Below, in pieces: positions 35,568 to 43,209 of a stretch of 64,000 bases of DNA. The translations under genes and the position numbers were made by a program. The stretch spans positions 5,508,501 through 5,572,500 of the forward strand of contig NZ_AP019308.1 of NCBI RefSeq assembly GCF_003945345.1, read 5' to 3'. Under the pieces are notes generated by a model. That model was not told the origin of the DNA, did no database searches, and was given only the letters and a program-made list of their open reading frames with translations. Within the stretch, counting starts at the first letter, position 1; every line of letters begins with the position of its first letter. Source of the DNA: Paenibacillus baekrokdamisoli (lineage in GTDB: Bacteria; Bacillota; Bacilli; Paenibacillales; Paenibacillaceae).

Positions 35568-36494
35568 ATGAAAGTAATCGCCTGTACGGGTATTGTTGTC
35601 CTTATAATGATCGTGCTCTTCTCCATTAGTTTGTATTTTTACCATGTTGCAGTGAAACGAGCGAATAAGAGCTTTTTGACGCATAATCCGGATTTGGAAC
35701 TCAAATCCATCCCACAGCGACGTGAAATATGGAAGAAAGATCCTGGTTTCGAAGAGATAACGATTACATCGGAGGATGGCTTGAAGCTGCAGGGCTACTG
35801 GCTGGAGGCTGCAATGCCCACTTCGAAGACGGTCATTCTCTCCCATGGGTATTCGGGTAAAGCACGCGATATGGATCTATTAGCCAAGCTGTATCATGAG
35901 CAATGTGGTTATCATGTGTTAATGCCGGATGCAAGAGGGCATGGGCGTAGTGAAGGCGGCTACATTGGGTTTGGCTGGAGGGAACGTAAGGATTACGTGC
36001 AATGGGTTAAGGCTATCATGGAGAAAAAAGGTTCTCATTCACAAATTGTGCTTCATGGGGTGTCGATGGGTGGAGCAACTGTATGCATGACGAGTGGCGA
36101 AGCACTTCCCAGCAATGTGAAAGCGATTATATCCGATTGCTCCTATACCTCTGTCCTTGCGCAGCTCACTTATCAGTTGAAGAGAATGTATCGTCTACCC
36201 GCATTTCCGTTGGTGTACTGTACAAGTCTGCTGACACGAATGAGAGCGGGGTATTTTTTCTCTGAAGCTTCGGCGCTGGAGCAGGTCAAGAAGTCAAGGA
36301 CACCGATGCTGTTTATACATGGTGAGGACGATACCTTCGTACCGTTCAAAATGGTCAAGGAGCTCTATGCAGCATGCAGCAGCGAGAAGGAACTCTATAC
36401 TGTGCCAGGCGCTGGTCACGGACTCGCATATAGTGTTGATCCGGGTAAGTATACCAAGAAGGTTGAAGCGTTTCTGGGGAAATATGTTGGCTAG
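35568..36494 (+). CDS. Membrane-anchored alpha/beta-hydrolase (YqkD-like)
   Basis: A 308-residue protein. An N-terminal hydrophobic helix (VIACTGIVVLIMIVLFSISL) anchors it, with the hydrolase domain probably outside. Catalytic triad: Ser in HGVSMGGAT (~167), Asp in HGEDDTFVP (~253), His in GAGHGLAY (~285). HG-Y-S-GKARDMD forms the oxyanion region. Similar Bacillus proteins are uncharacterised esterases or lipases. ATG 35568 is four codons into the open frame, after the purine-rich GGGGA site. Confidence 0.8.
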   Translation: MKVIACTGIVVLIMIVLFSISLYFYHVAVKRANKSFLTHNPDLELKSIPQRREIWKKDPGFEEITITSEDGLKLQGYWLEAAMPTSKTVILSHGYSGKARDMDLLAKLYHEQCGYHVLMPDARGHGRSEGGYIGFGWRERKDYVQWVKAIMEKKGSHSQIVLHGVSMGGATVCMTSGEALPSNVKAIISDCSYTSVLAQLTYQLKRMYRLPAFPLVYCTSLLTRMRAGYFFSEASALEQVKKSRTPMLFIHGEDDTFVPFKMVKELYAACSSEKELYTVPGAGHGLAYSVDPGKYTKKVEAFLGKYVG

Positions 36495-36574
36495 CTGAAT
36501 GCACTATCTTAAGAGTGGATAGCTCCTGCCGTATGAAGAAGGAGACTGCAAAAATGAGTCGTAAGGCAAAATAA

Positions 36575-36596
36575 AAAGCACCACTTGGGGTGCTTT
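36575..36596 (-). terminator. Hairpin terminator (best on - strand)
   Basis: AAAGCACC / GGTGCTTT stem; on - it is followed by TTTTTATTTT. It overlaps the last bases of the zinc-finger relic, as expected for its former terminator, and can also stop the + strand hydrolase transcript. Confidence 0.7.
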
Positions 36597-36717
36597 AAGC
36601 TGAGCTGATATTTCGGCACTTGGGAAACACACTGCATCCGTAGAATTCATACGTAGACCCTTTCCTTAGAACCACATTACTGCCACAGCGCGAGCAGATA
36701 CGTTCTACCTGCCTATT
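36595..36717 (-). pseudogene. Topoisomerase-type C4 zinc-finger relic
   Basis: Forty codons between two stops read ERICSRCGSNVVLRKGSTYE followed by FYGCSVFPKCRNIS, a standard C4 zinc ribbon as found at the end of topoisomerase I and of some nuclease-domain (NERD) proteins. All four Cys are kept. No start codon exists in the segment, so it is the 3' remainder of a lost gene, still followed by its terminator. Confidence 0.65.
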
Positions 36718-36768
36718 CTACAGGACTGTCTTCTCTGTTGTTTAATACAGAAAAAGCTGTCCTTTTTT

Positions 36769-37536
36769 TCACACCCGCTTTTTATACACCCACATTGCAA
36801 AGAAATATGCTACGAGCAAAATCCCGACGCACCACGCAAGCGCGACCCATATATCATTGCCCACCGGCTGACCTGACAGTAGCGCACGAATGGCTTCCAC
36901 TATCGAGGTCACCGGCTGGTTTTCGGCAAAGGCGCGAACGACCGACGGCATCGACTCGGTTGGCACAAACGCCGAGCTGATAAACGGCAGGAAGATAATC
37001 GGGTAGGAAAAGGCGCTTGCGCCATCGACCGTTTTTGCGGTCAGTCCAGCAATTGCTGCGACCCAAGTTAATGCCAGCGTAAACAGCGCGAGTATGCCGG
37101 CTACTGCAAGCCATGACAATATCCCCGCCGGCGAACGAAAGCCCATAATCAACGCTACGAGAATGATGACGAGAACCGATATGGCGTTGGATACCAGCGA
37201 GGTCAGCACATGCCCCCACAGTAAGGTGGAACGTGAAATCGGCATGGTGTGAAACCGCTCGAATATGCCTCGTTGCACATCCGTAAACAAGCGGAAAGCC
37301 GTGTAGGATATGCCGCTAGCAATAGCAATCAGTAGTATACCGGGCAACAGGTAATTCACATAGTTATCCGTTCCGGTTTGAATTGCACCGCCGAACACAT
37401 AGACGAACAGCAACATCATCGCGATCGGCATGATGGTGACCGTGACGATGGTGTCCATACTGCGGAAAATATGGCGCATGGAACGTCCAAGCATAACGCC
37501 CATATCGCTGAAAAAGTGTTTCTTTGCCGCCTCCAT
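36769..37536 (-). CDS. ABC-2-type transporter permease (DrrB-like)
   Basis: A 255-residue membrane protein with about six helices. It starts with a cytoplasmic segment containing GRSMRHIFRSMDTIVTVTIM and contains FRLFTDVQRGIFERFHTMPI and the late pattern AFAENQPVTSIVEAIRALLS, both characteristic of the DrrB / daunorubicin-resistance type of permease. With the ATP-binding protein encoded directly upstream it should form an exporter for a hydrophobic compound. G+C of this and the next genes looks higher than in the surroundings. Confidence 0.85.
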   Translation of the reverse strand: MEAAKKHFFSDMGVMLGRSMRHIFRSMDTIVTVTIMPIAMMLLFVYVFGGAIQTGTDNYVNYLLPGILLIAIASGISYTAFRLFTDVQRGIFERFHTMPISRSTLLWGHVLTSLVSNAISVLVIILVALIMGFRSPAGILSWLAVAGILALFTLALTWVAAIAGLTAKTVDGASAFSYPIIFLPFISSAFVPTESMPSVVRAFAENQPVTSIVEAIRALLSGQPVGNDIWVALAWCVGILLVAYFFAMWVYKKRV

Positions 37537-38298
37537 TTACTTTCCCTCCTTTTTGCCGATGATTGCGAGGAATATCTCCTCCAATGTCGGCTGTTTTTCA
37601 ACATACTCCACCTTTGCGGATGGGAACAGCTTTTTTAGCTCCGAGAGCGTGCCGCTGGCGATAATCCTACCCTCGTGCAGAATGGCAATTCGGTCGGCAA
37701 GCTGCTCAGCCTCCTCCAAATACTGCGTGGTTAGGAGTACCGTCGTGCCGCCGTCGGCAAGCTCCTTGACAATCTTCCAAACCTCGATGCGCGCCTCGGG
37801 GTCAAGCCCAGTGGTCGGCTCGTCGAGGAAAATGATCTGCGGTTTCCCCACAAGGCTCAAGGCGATGTCGAGCCTGCGGCGCATACCACCCGAATAAGTA
37901 GACGCCCTGCGGTCGGCGGCGTCTGTCAAGCCGAAGCGTTTAAGCAAGTCGTCCGCAACCTGACGCGGATTTTTGAGGTATCGTAGCTTGGCAATCATGA
38001 TAAGATTTTCCCGTCCGGTCAAAATTTCGTCCACGGCGGCAAATTGCCCGGTCAGACTGATCGCCTGCCGCACATTCTCGGGTTTTGACGCAACATCGAA
38101 TCCGTTTACCGTGGCGGTTCCGCTGTCTTGTTTGAGCAGCGTGGTGAGGATTTTGACAACCGTTGTCTTGCCCGCCCCGTTGGAGCCGAGTAGGGCGAAA
38201 ATACTGCCCTTTTCCACCTCGAAATCAACGCCCTTTAGGACTTGATGCTGCTTGTAGGACTTTTGCAGTCCAATGACTTGAATCGAATTATTTTGCAT
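37537..38298 (-). CDS. ABC transporter ATP-binding protein (DrrA-like)
   Basis: A 253-residue ATPase: Walker A GSNGAGKTTVVKIL (~38), signature YSGGMRRRLDIALSL (~138), Walker B PQIIFLDEPTTGLDPEARIE (~158) and H-loop region VLLTTQYLEEAEQLADR. DrrA/CcmA type, partner of the permease whose start abuts its stop. The start at 38298 (MQNNSIQV) has a GGAGGGGGA site; the longer open frame to 38364 is read-through from the neighbouring gene end. Confidence 0.9.
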   Translation of the reverse strand: MQNNSIQVIGLQKSYKQHQVLKGVDFEVEKGSIFALLGSNGAGKTTVVKILTTLLKQDSGTATVNGFDVASKPENVRQAISLTGQFAAVDEILTGRENLIMIAKLRYLKNPRQVADDLLKRFGLTDAADRRASTYSGGMRRRLDIALSLVGKPQIIFLDEPTTGLDPEARIEVWKIVKELADGGTTVLLTTQYLEEAEQLADRIAILHEGRIIASGTLSELKKLFPSAKVEYVEKQPTLEEIFLAIIGKKEGK

Positions 38299-38311
38299 AA
38301 CTTCCCCCTCC

Positions 38312-39178
38312 TTATCGAACAGTAACCTTGGACAAATCGGCCCCCATGCCTTTAAGCGCAGCATAGGTCAGCTTATCCATGACTGCGCCGTCAAAGCAAA
38401 TGGTTTTGATGGAACGGTAATACTTATTGGTCAACGAAAAAAACGCCTGAAAAGACACATTCTTGAGTGTCGCGCCCTTAAACGAAACTTCGTTCAGTGC
38501 CGCCTTGTCAAACTTGACGCCGATAAAGGTTTGCCCGTCAAAACACAGCCCTCCCAGATCGGAAGATTTGAACTCCACGCCGTCAAAGATACAGTTTTCA
38601 AAGATTGTTTTTCTAAGGTCGGTCATGGAGAACGTGACGTCGGTCAGTTTTACACCTGTGAATTTTGCTCCGTCCAGTCCCGACTTGCTGAAGTTAGTGC
38701 GTACAAGGATCGATTGATTGAAGCTTACATTCGCAAGGTCAAGGGCGGATAGGCTGCAGTCAGTCAGATTTGCGCCATCAAAATTGGCTTCACGTACGTC
38801 GCTGCTCTTAAACGAGCTGCCGGTCAAGTCTGCGCCCGCAAAGTCGGAACCGCGTAACGCGCTAGCATTAAATTGTCCTTTATGCGCAATAACGCCCGCA
38901 AAGTCGCTCTTTGGCAGGTTGCTCGCGCTAAAGTTTGTCAGCACCTGCCGCTCCAGCGAGCGGGAGAGGTTGGTGACCTCCAGTATCGTTTGCTCGATGT
39001 CGCCGATGCTCTCAATGGTCATCTTAAACGCTGTTTCATCGTCTTTGCCCTCGGCTTTGAGTTCACGGTATCGCTCCTGCAAATCGGAGAGCAGGTCGGC
39101 CTTTAATTCGGTGACGCTTTTTACCCCATCGTATGGCGTGAAAACGCCGTTCAAATAGTTCGTCAATTTCTGATTCAT
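38312..39178 (-). CDS. Pentapeptide-repeat protein with N-terminal HAAS-like domain
   Basis: A 288-residue protein. Residues ~1-70 (SVTELKADLLSDLQERYREL, then a helix with ESIGDIEQTI) resemble the HAAS / permease-prefix domain that accompanies PadR-type regulators. From ~85 onward the sequence shows A(D/N)LxxxxF-type pentapeptide repeats (SDFAGADLTGSSFKSSDVRE, ANFDGANLTDCSLSALDLAN), forming a right-handed quadrilateral helix. Such proteins can mimic DNA or act as scaffolds; here a link to ABC export of a drug is inferred from the operon. Confidence 0.8.
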   Translation of the reverse strand: MNQKLTNYLNGVFTPYDGVKSVTELKADLLSDLQERYRELKAEGKDDETAFKMTIESIGDIEQTILEVTNLSRSLERQVLTNFSASNLPKSDFAGVIAHKGQFNASALRGSDFAGADLTGSSFKSSDVREANFDGANLTDCSLSALDLANVSFNQSILVRTNFSKSGLDGAKFTGVKLTDVTFSMTDLRKTIFENCIFDGVEFKSSDLGGLCFDGQTFIGVKFDKAALNEVSFKGATLKNVSFQAFFSLTNKYYRSIKTICFDGAVMDKLTYAALKGMGADLSKVTVR

Positions 39179-39192
39179 CTCATCAAATCTCC

Positions 39193-39522
39193 TTATAATA
39201 AATTTTCTAGCACGCGCTTAGAATACTCCCAATTGCTTTTGTTGCGGGCGTAAGCACCCTTGCCCTTTTCGGTAATCCTAAAATACTTGCGTCGTCCGCC
39301 CTGAGATTCATCGCCCCAATACCACTCGATATCGCCGTCTATCTCAAGCCGCCGGACGCTGGAGTACATCGTGGCTTCCTTTAATTCATACTCGCCGCCC
39401 GAGCGCTCGGCAATCAGCTTGACAATCTCGTACCCGTAGCGGTCAGCTTCGGATAAGAGCCGTAAAATCATCGTATCGGTATGTCCGCGAAGCAAGTCGG
39501 ATGTAATTTTGTTCTCGCTCAT
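39193..39522 (-). CDS. PadR-family transcriptional regulator
   Basis: A 109-residue winged-helix regulator: LLRGHTDTMILRLLSEADRY, then GYEIVKLI, a beta wing with EATMYSSVRRLEIDG, and RRKYFRITEKGKGAY. It heads the operon of the pentapeptide protein and ABC exporter, and an inverted repeat spans its own promoter, so it is expected to repress the operon until a drug-like ligand binds. Confidence 0.85.
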   Translation of the reverse strand: MSENKITSDLLRGHTDTMILRLLSEADRYGYEIVKLIAERSGGEYELKEATMYSSVRRLEIDGDIEWYWGDESQGGRRKYFRITEKGKGAYARNKSNWEYSKRVLENLL

Positions 39523-39542
39523 GTAATCACCTCCGTATTTGT

Positions 39543-39579
39543 ATAATACGACATACTACTATGACTGTCAAGGTAGTAT
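39543..39579 (-). promoter_or_regulatory. PadR operon promoter and operator
   Basis: On - strand: TTGACA (39566-39571), 17-base spacer, TATTAT (39543-39548). The inverted repeat ATACTAC (39553-39559) / GTAGTAT (39573-39579) brackets the -35 element, a good position for PadR repression. Confidence 0.8.
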
Positions 39580-39878
39580 TTTAAGTTAAGTACTTTGTTT
39601 GAAAAGTAAGATATAAATTCATAACGGTATCTAACGGATTCATTCTCTTTTTCGAGCTTTCGTGGAGTAGTTTCTGCGCACATGAAACCAGCCAGTGTAA
39701 AGAACATAAATATACCGATGCCCACTCCGACTTATACATCGGTGTAGGCATCGGTATGAATAAACCGCTGGCAAAGGCATCACCCGTGATCTGGAGATTA
39801 ATCGGGTGTCCATTGATACCCTCGGCTTTCCATGTTTTAGAGCCTTATTATTAAATGATATATCTAGGTATTCTGGGA

Positions 39879-39892
39879 AGGACATATGTCCT
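39879..39892. promoter_or_regulatory. Palindrome AGGACATATGTCCT
   Basis: Identical in its 14-base core to the Crp/Fnr-region palindrome at 17122-17139. On the - strand it stands directly before the decayed transporter-like segment, so it may be an orphaned operator of the same regulator. Confidence 0.35.
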
Positions 39893-39921
39893 CAGCTTGC
39901 CAAATTGGAAGGGAAATAAAA

Positions 39922-39955
39922 AACCACATGGCGTATCAAGATACGTCGTGCGGTT
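39922..39955 (-). terminator. Terminator of the secreted-protein gene
   Basis: Interrupted stem AACC-CA-GCGTATC / GATACG-TG-GGTT with a two-base tip; on the - strand it is followed by TTTTTTATTT. Confidence 0.7.
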
Positions 39956-39977
39956 CCTTGTTAATTGGAGATTCTTC

Positions 39978-40790
39978 TTATAATGGAGATGTATACCGTG
40001 CGCCATGCGCGACAGGTACGAGCTGGTCCTTCTGCTGCTTGAGAACGTAAAGGGAGCTGCCTTCGGCTCCGAACCACTCTAAGCCAAGCGCATAGCCTTG
40101 CTTCGAATGAGCGGCGAACATGAAACGAAAGTGCTCAGGAAGAATCTCTCCACCATCGTCAACCCGCCAAGTCGAATAGTGATCTTTATCAATTTCACCC
40201 GGTAAATCATGATACAGGATGCCGCTTGGGGAAACGAGGACGATACTGGCTAACGCATGTTTCCCCTTAGGCTGAAACTCTACGAGTGCAATTGAGGTTT
40301 CCTTGCCGATCTTTGCGATTAATCCCTGTCTAACCACTTTTCTCTGATAGTGCTTAGTGATTTTCTTCACGACTTTATCGGTTAATTGACCTTTGGCTGG
40401 CGATGGGGCAAACGTATAAAAGGTATAGCCTTGGAAGGCCCCCTTCTTGGCGACGACACAGCTCTGATTATCGTCTGCTCTTCCTTTGTTCACGCCGAAT
40501 ATTGCGCCTTCATCCTGTAAGAAGTTTTGTGCTGTATTTCGCCCCGTGCTGTCTGCACCCATTTTCTGTGTTTTCTCATAGCTGATTGTGAGGACATGGC
40601 CAGGCTGGCAGTAAGCTTCTGTGTATGCTGCAGGTTTATCATCGGTTGTTTGTGAGACGTTCAAATGTTGCCCCGTCTGATTAGCATAAGCAAATGTCAA
40701 TGGAACACTTTCCGTCGTTCCTGCGGCGGAAGCTAGTGACTGGCCCATTAGGGTCATCACACCCGCGAGCAGTAACAGTTTCTTTAGCAT
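39978..40790 (-). CDS. Secreted protein of unknown function
   Basis: A 270-residue protein with a clear signal peptide (MLKKLLLLAGVMTLMGQSLA, cleavage probably after the following SAA). No membrane helix follows. The mature part has a DGGEILPEHFRFMFAAHSKQ segment, several Tyr and His residues and two Cys (YCQPG, QSCVV). No family is recognised. GGAGATGTAATT precedes ATG 40790. It is a single-gene unit with its own terminator. Confidence 0.75.
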   Translation of the reverse strand: MLKKLLLLAGVMTLMGQSLASAAGTTESVPLTFAYANQTGQHLNVSQTTDDKPAAYTEAYCQPGHVLTISYEKTQKMGADSTGRNTAQNFLQDEGAIFGVNKGRADDNQSCVVAKKGAFQGYTFYTFAPSPAKGQLTDKVVKKITKHYQRKVVRQGLIAKIGKETSIALVEFQPKGKHALASIVLVSPSGILYHDLPGEIDKDHYSTWRVDDGGEILPEHFRFMFAAHSKQGYALGLEWFGAEGSSLYVLKQQKDQLVPVAHGARYTSPL

Positions 40791-40920
40791 AATTACATCT
40801 CCTTTTCCCATTTTGCGATTGGATCGTTATAACCAGCAATCACTACGACGTTATAATATAAATAAATGTTCCAATTTTTTGAAATTTTATTTTGAGCGAG
40901 CCGAATCCCAAATGGAGGGG

Positions 40921-41052
40921 GCGAACGTTAGTATCTCCGCGTTAACGGTTAGTTCGTTGAGCATAACCGAACGCTTGTACCTCCGCGTTAACGGTTAGTT
41001 CGTTGAACATAACCGAACGCTAATATACCTCCGCGTTAACGGTTAGTTCGTA
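40921..41052. repeat. 46-48-bp tandem repeat, ~2.7 copies
   Basis: The segment CTCCGCGTTAACGGTTAGTT recurs at 40935, 40981 and 41029 (periods 46 and 48), each joined by CGTTGARCATAACCGAACGC linkers; the third copy is cut short. Each unit contains the palindrome CGTTAACG. It lies before an AraC-type gene and beyond the 5' end of the secreted-protein gene. Confidence 0.85.
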
Positions 41053-41126
41053 ACATAGCAAGTTTGGAACAGATTACCTTTGGTGGGGATGCTACAATCA
41101 AGTTACCGATCGGGAGGTGGAGCGCT

Positions 41127-42023
41127 ATAGCTTACATCGAGAGTTATCAGAAGAGTATTGATTATATTGAGGAGCATCTCAAGGAACGAATAACCGTAGA
41201 GTGTCTGGCCGAGATCGCAGGCTTCTCCGCGTATCATTATTATCGACTATTTAATGCTTACGTTGGGATGCCGGTGATGGAGTACGTCCGTAGAAGACGG
41301 CTTGAACATGCGGTAACTGAATTATCCGGAAGCAAACGCATTATAGATATTGCGATGGAATATGGGTTTGAGTCCCATAGCGGATTTGGCAAAGCATTTC
41401 GTAAAGTGTACGGTTGCTCGCCAGAGCAATATCGCATTCACGCAACTGGCAACATCCCAAGCAAAGTGGATCTTATGCTGTTAAAACAATTTAATTTATC
41501 AGGAGGCATTATTCTGGAACCTAAAATCATAACCAAACCAAGCTTCAAGGTAATTGGATACGCCCTAGAAACAACGTTAGAAGACAATCGAAGGAAGCGG
41601 GATATTCCGGCTTTTTGGGACCATTTTAATGTGGAGGGACTTGAAGCGAAGCTGTATGAAATGATTCAGCCCAAGGAACATGGCGAGTTCTGTATCTGTT
41701 TCCCACCTGACATGGAGACAGGCAAGTTCACCTATGTGATCGCGGTAAAGACGGATTCCTTTGAAGGCGCGCCGGAGTATCTGTATCAAGGTGAAGTACC
41801 GGAGGCGACCTACGCGGTATTCACAACGCCGCCCGCGGACTATAATGACAAGGGATTTGTTCAGGCAATTGAGGGGACGTGGAGATTTATTTTCGAGAAA
41901 TGGTTCCCAACCTCCGGTTATGAGTTTGCGTCTGACAAAGTGGATTTTGAGTTTTATGATGAGCGGTGTCATCCCCAAATTGGCGCTGTAATGGAGATTT
42001 ATATTCCTATAGTAAAGTCGTAG
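41127..42023 (+). CDS. AraC-family regulator with GyrI-like effector domain, possible AUA start
   Basis: A 298-residue regulator if started at ATA 41127. The two AraC helix-turn-helices are at ~5-105 (SIDYIEEHLKERITVECLAE, GFSAYHYYRLF, IDIAMEYGFESHSGFGKAFR), followed by a GyrI-like effector-binding domain (~140-298) that typically binds drugs or cationic compounds. GGGAGGTGG ends nine bases after its GGGAGG core from the ATA, where relatives normally have Met. The only standard in-frame start nearby is TTG 41064, with no ribosome site; using it would add 21 unmatched residues. Confidence 0.75.
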   Translation: MAYIESYQKSIDYIEEHLKERITVECLAEIAGFSAYHYYRLFNAYVGMPVMEYVRRRRLEHAVTELSGSKRIIDIAMEYGFESHSGFGKAFRKVYGCSPEQYRIHATGNIPSKVDLMLLKQFNLSGGIILEPKIITKPSFKVIGYALETTLEDNRRKRDIPAFWDHFNVEGLEAKLYEMIQPKEHGEFCICFPPDMETGKFTYVIAVKTDSFEGAPEYLYQGEVPEATYAVFTTPPADYNDKGFVQAIEGTWRFIFEKWFPTSGYEFASDKVDFEFYDERCHPQIGAVMEIYIPIVKS

Positions 42024-42039
42024 AGTTTAAGCAAAGCTC

Positions 42040-42070
42040 GGTGGATGCTAACCTAGATCCGCCGTTTTTG
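42040..42070 (+). terminator. Terminator between convergent AraC and FAD-reductase genes
   Basis: CGGTGGAT / ATCCGCCG stem followed by TTTTT; the flanking AGCAAA/TTTGCT extends the pairing. Confidence 0.75.
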
Positions 42071-42086
42071 CTTTAGGATCGTCCTC

Positions 42087-43007
42087 TTATCCATTTCTAC
42101 GCTCCAGAAGTGCTTTATGTATCCAGATGGCGGCTTGGGAGCCTTCTCCCATAGCAATTGTAACTTGTTCCGAATGAACAGCGACATCGCCAGCTGCCCA
42201 CAAGTTTGGAATACTAGTCATTTTGCTGCGAGGATGGGTCAAAATATGCATATTCTCGTGGAGATGAGCGCCGAGCTGATCGGCCAAAGTAGATCGAACC
42301 TCGTTCCCTCCGAAGGCCAAAAAGGCTCTCTCTGCATCTATTCGAAGGCCATCTTGCATCACAACGCTTTGAATCGAGCCTCTTGCAGCTAAAATGTGCT
42401 GGATATGCGCCTTTAAATAGCCGATCCCTGCATTCTCCAATGCATCCAAAAGCTCTGAGCTGACCGATTTCACCGTATGCTCGTGGTTGATATACAGCAA
42501 ATAACTCGTCCAAGCACGAAGCGTAAGCGCCATGTTGGCTCCAGTATCACCCGAGCCTAGAACGAGCGTCGCGCGATCTTTCACCTTGAAGCCGTCGCAA
42601 TCCGGACAGACAAATACGGTGAGCCCCAAGCATTCCCGTAAGCCTGGAAGTTCGGGGAATCGGTCCATGACCCCTGTTGCTAGCAAAAGCGTAGCTGCCT
42701 CATAAGTTGAGTTATCTTTGTCCCCATGGATGAGAAAGGATCCATCTTGCATCGATTGAGCGTTTATTACCTTATCCTGCGTGAACTGTACGCCGTAAGA
42801 TGAAGCTTGGTTCATGCCGATTCTCCTCAGATCCATCCCTGAGACACCCTCTGGGTAACCGAGCAGGTTTCGATAGCTTAAGCAAATCGAAGAGCGGCCA
42901 TCCGAAGAATCGATGACCAGCACACTGTGCATAGCGTACCTGCCTAGCTGGATAGCGGCTTGAAGCCCCGCAATGCCTCCGCCAATAATAATGCAATCAA
43001 AGCGCAT
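42087..43007 (-). CDS. FAD-dependent NAD(P) oxidoreductase, thioredoxin-reductase-like
   Basis: A 306-residue flavoprotein: FDCIIIGGGIAGLQAAIQLG at the N-terminus (FAD), FVCPDCDGFKVKDRATLVLG at ~130-150 with the redox-active CxxC and the start of the NAD(P) loop (GSGDTGAN), and NLWAAGDVAVHSEQV near the end. The CPDCDG sequence is the thioredoxin-reductase variety of the motif. The electron acceptor is unknown. ATG 43007 has GGGGGGATCGG upstream; the frame remains open 22 codons further without a ribosome site. Confidence 0.85.
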   Translation of the reverse strand: MRFDCIIIGGGIAGLQAAIQLGRYAMHSVLVIDSSDGRSSICLSYRNLLGYPEGVSGMDLRRIGMNQASSYGVQFTQDKVINAQSMQDGSFLIHGDKDNSTYEAATLLLATGVMDRFPELPGLRECLGLTVFVCPDCDGFKVKDRATLVLGSGDTGANMALTLRAWTSYLLYINHEHTVKSVSSELLDALENAGIGYLKAHIQHILAARGSIQSVVMQDGLRIDAERAFLAFGGNEVRSTLADQLGAHLHENMHILTHPRSKMTSIPNLWAAGDVAVHSEQVTIAMGEGSQAAIWIHKALLERRNG

Positions 43008-43209
43008 TCCGATCCCCCCATTCTCTCTACCACAGATCTCATTAATTTCGCCAACTTCTAATGAAGTATGCATGTGAGCAGCAGATTTTCACGAACAGGT
43101 ATTCAAGCTCCTTATTTGATAAAATAATCATAGAACAAATACCTTATGAAATTTGAGAGTGGGCTGGACAAACATGAATCCGCTAATGGAGCAGTTTGGC
43201 GATATCGAC

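Larger units (their letters stand above)
39580..39977. other. Intergenic region with a possible transporter relic
   Basis: On the - strand, 39631-39740 reads GVGIGIFMFFTLAGFMCAET then TPRKLEKENE, which looks like the last membrane helix and tail of a transporter, with stops on both sides and no start. Just upstream lies the palindrome at 39879. Otherwise nothing is recognised up to the terminator at 39922. Confidence 0.3.

Noticed and set aside
39640..39885. 81-codon frame on the - strand starting in the palindrome
   Set aside because: Arg/Tyr/His-rich composition; the transporter-like text lies in another frame, so this is read as shadow of a relic.
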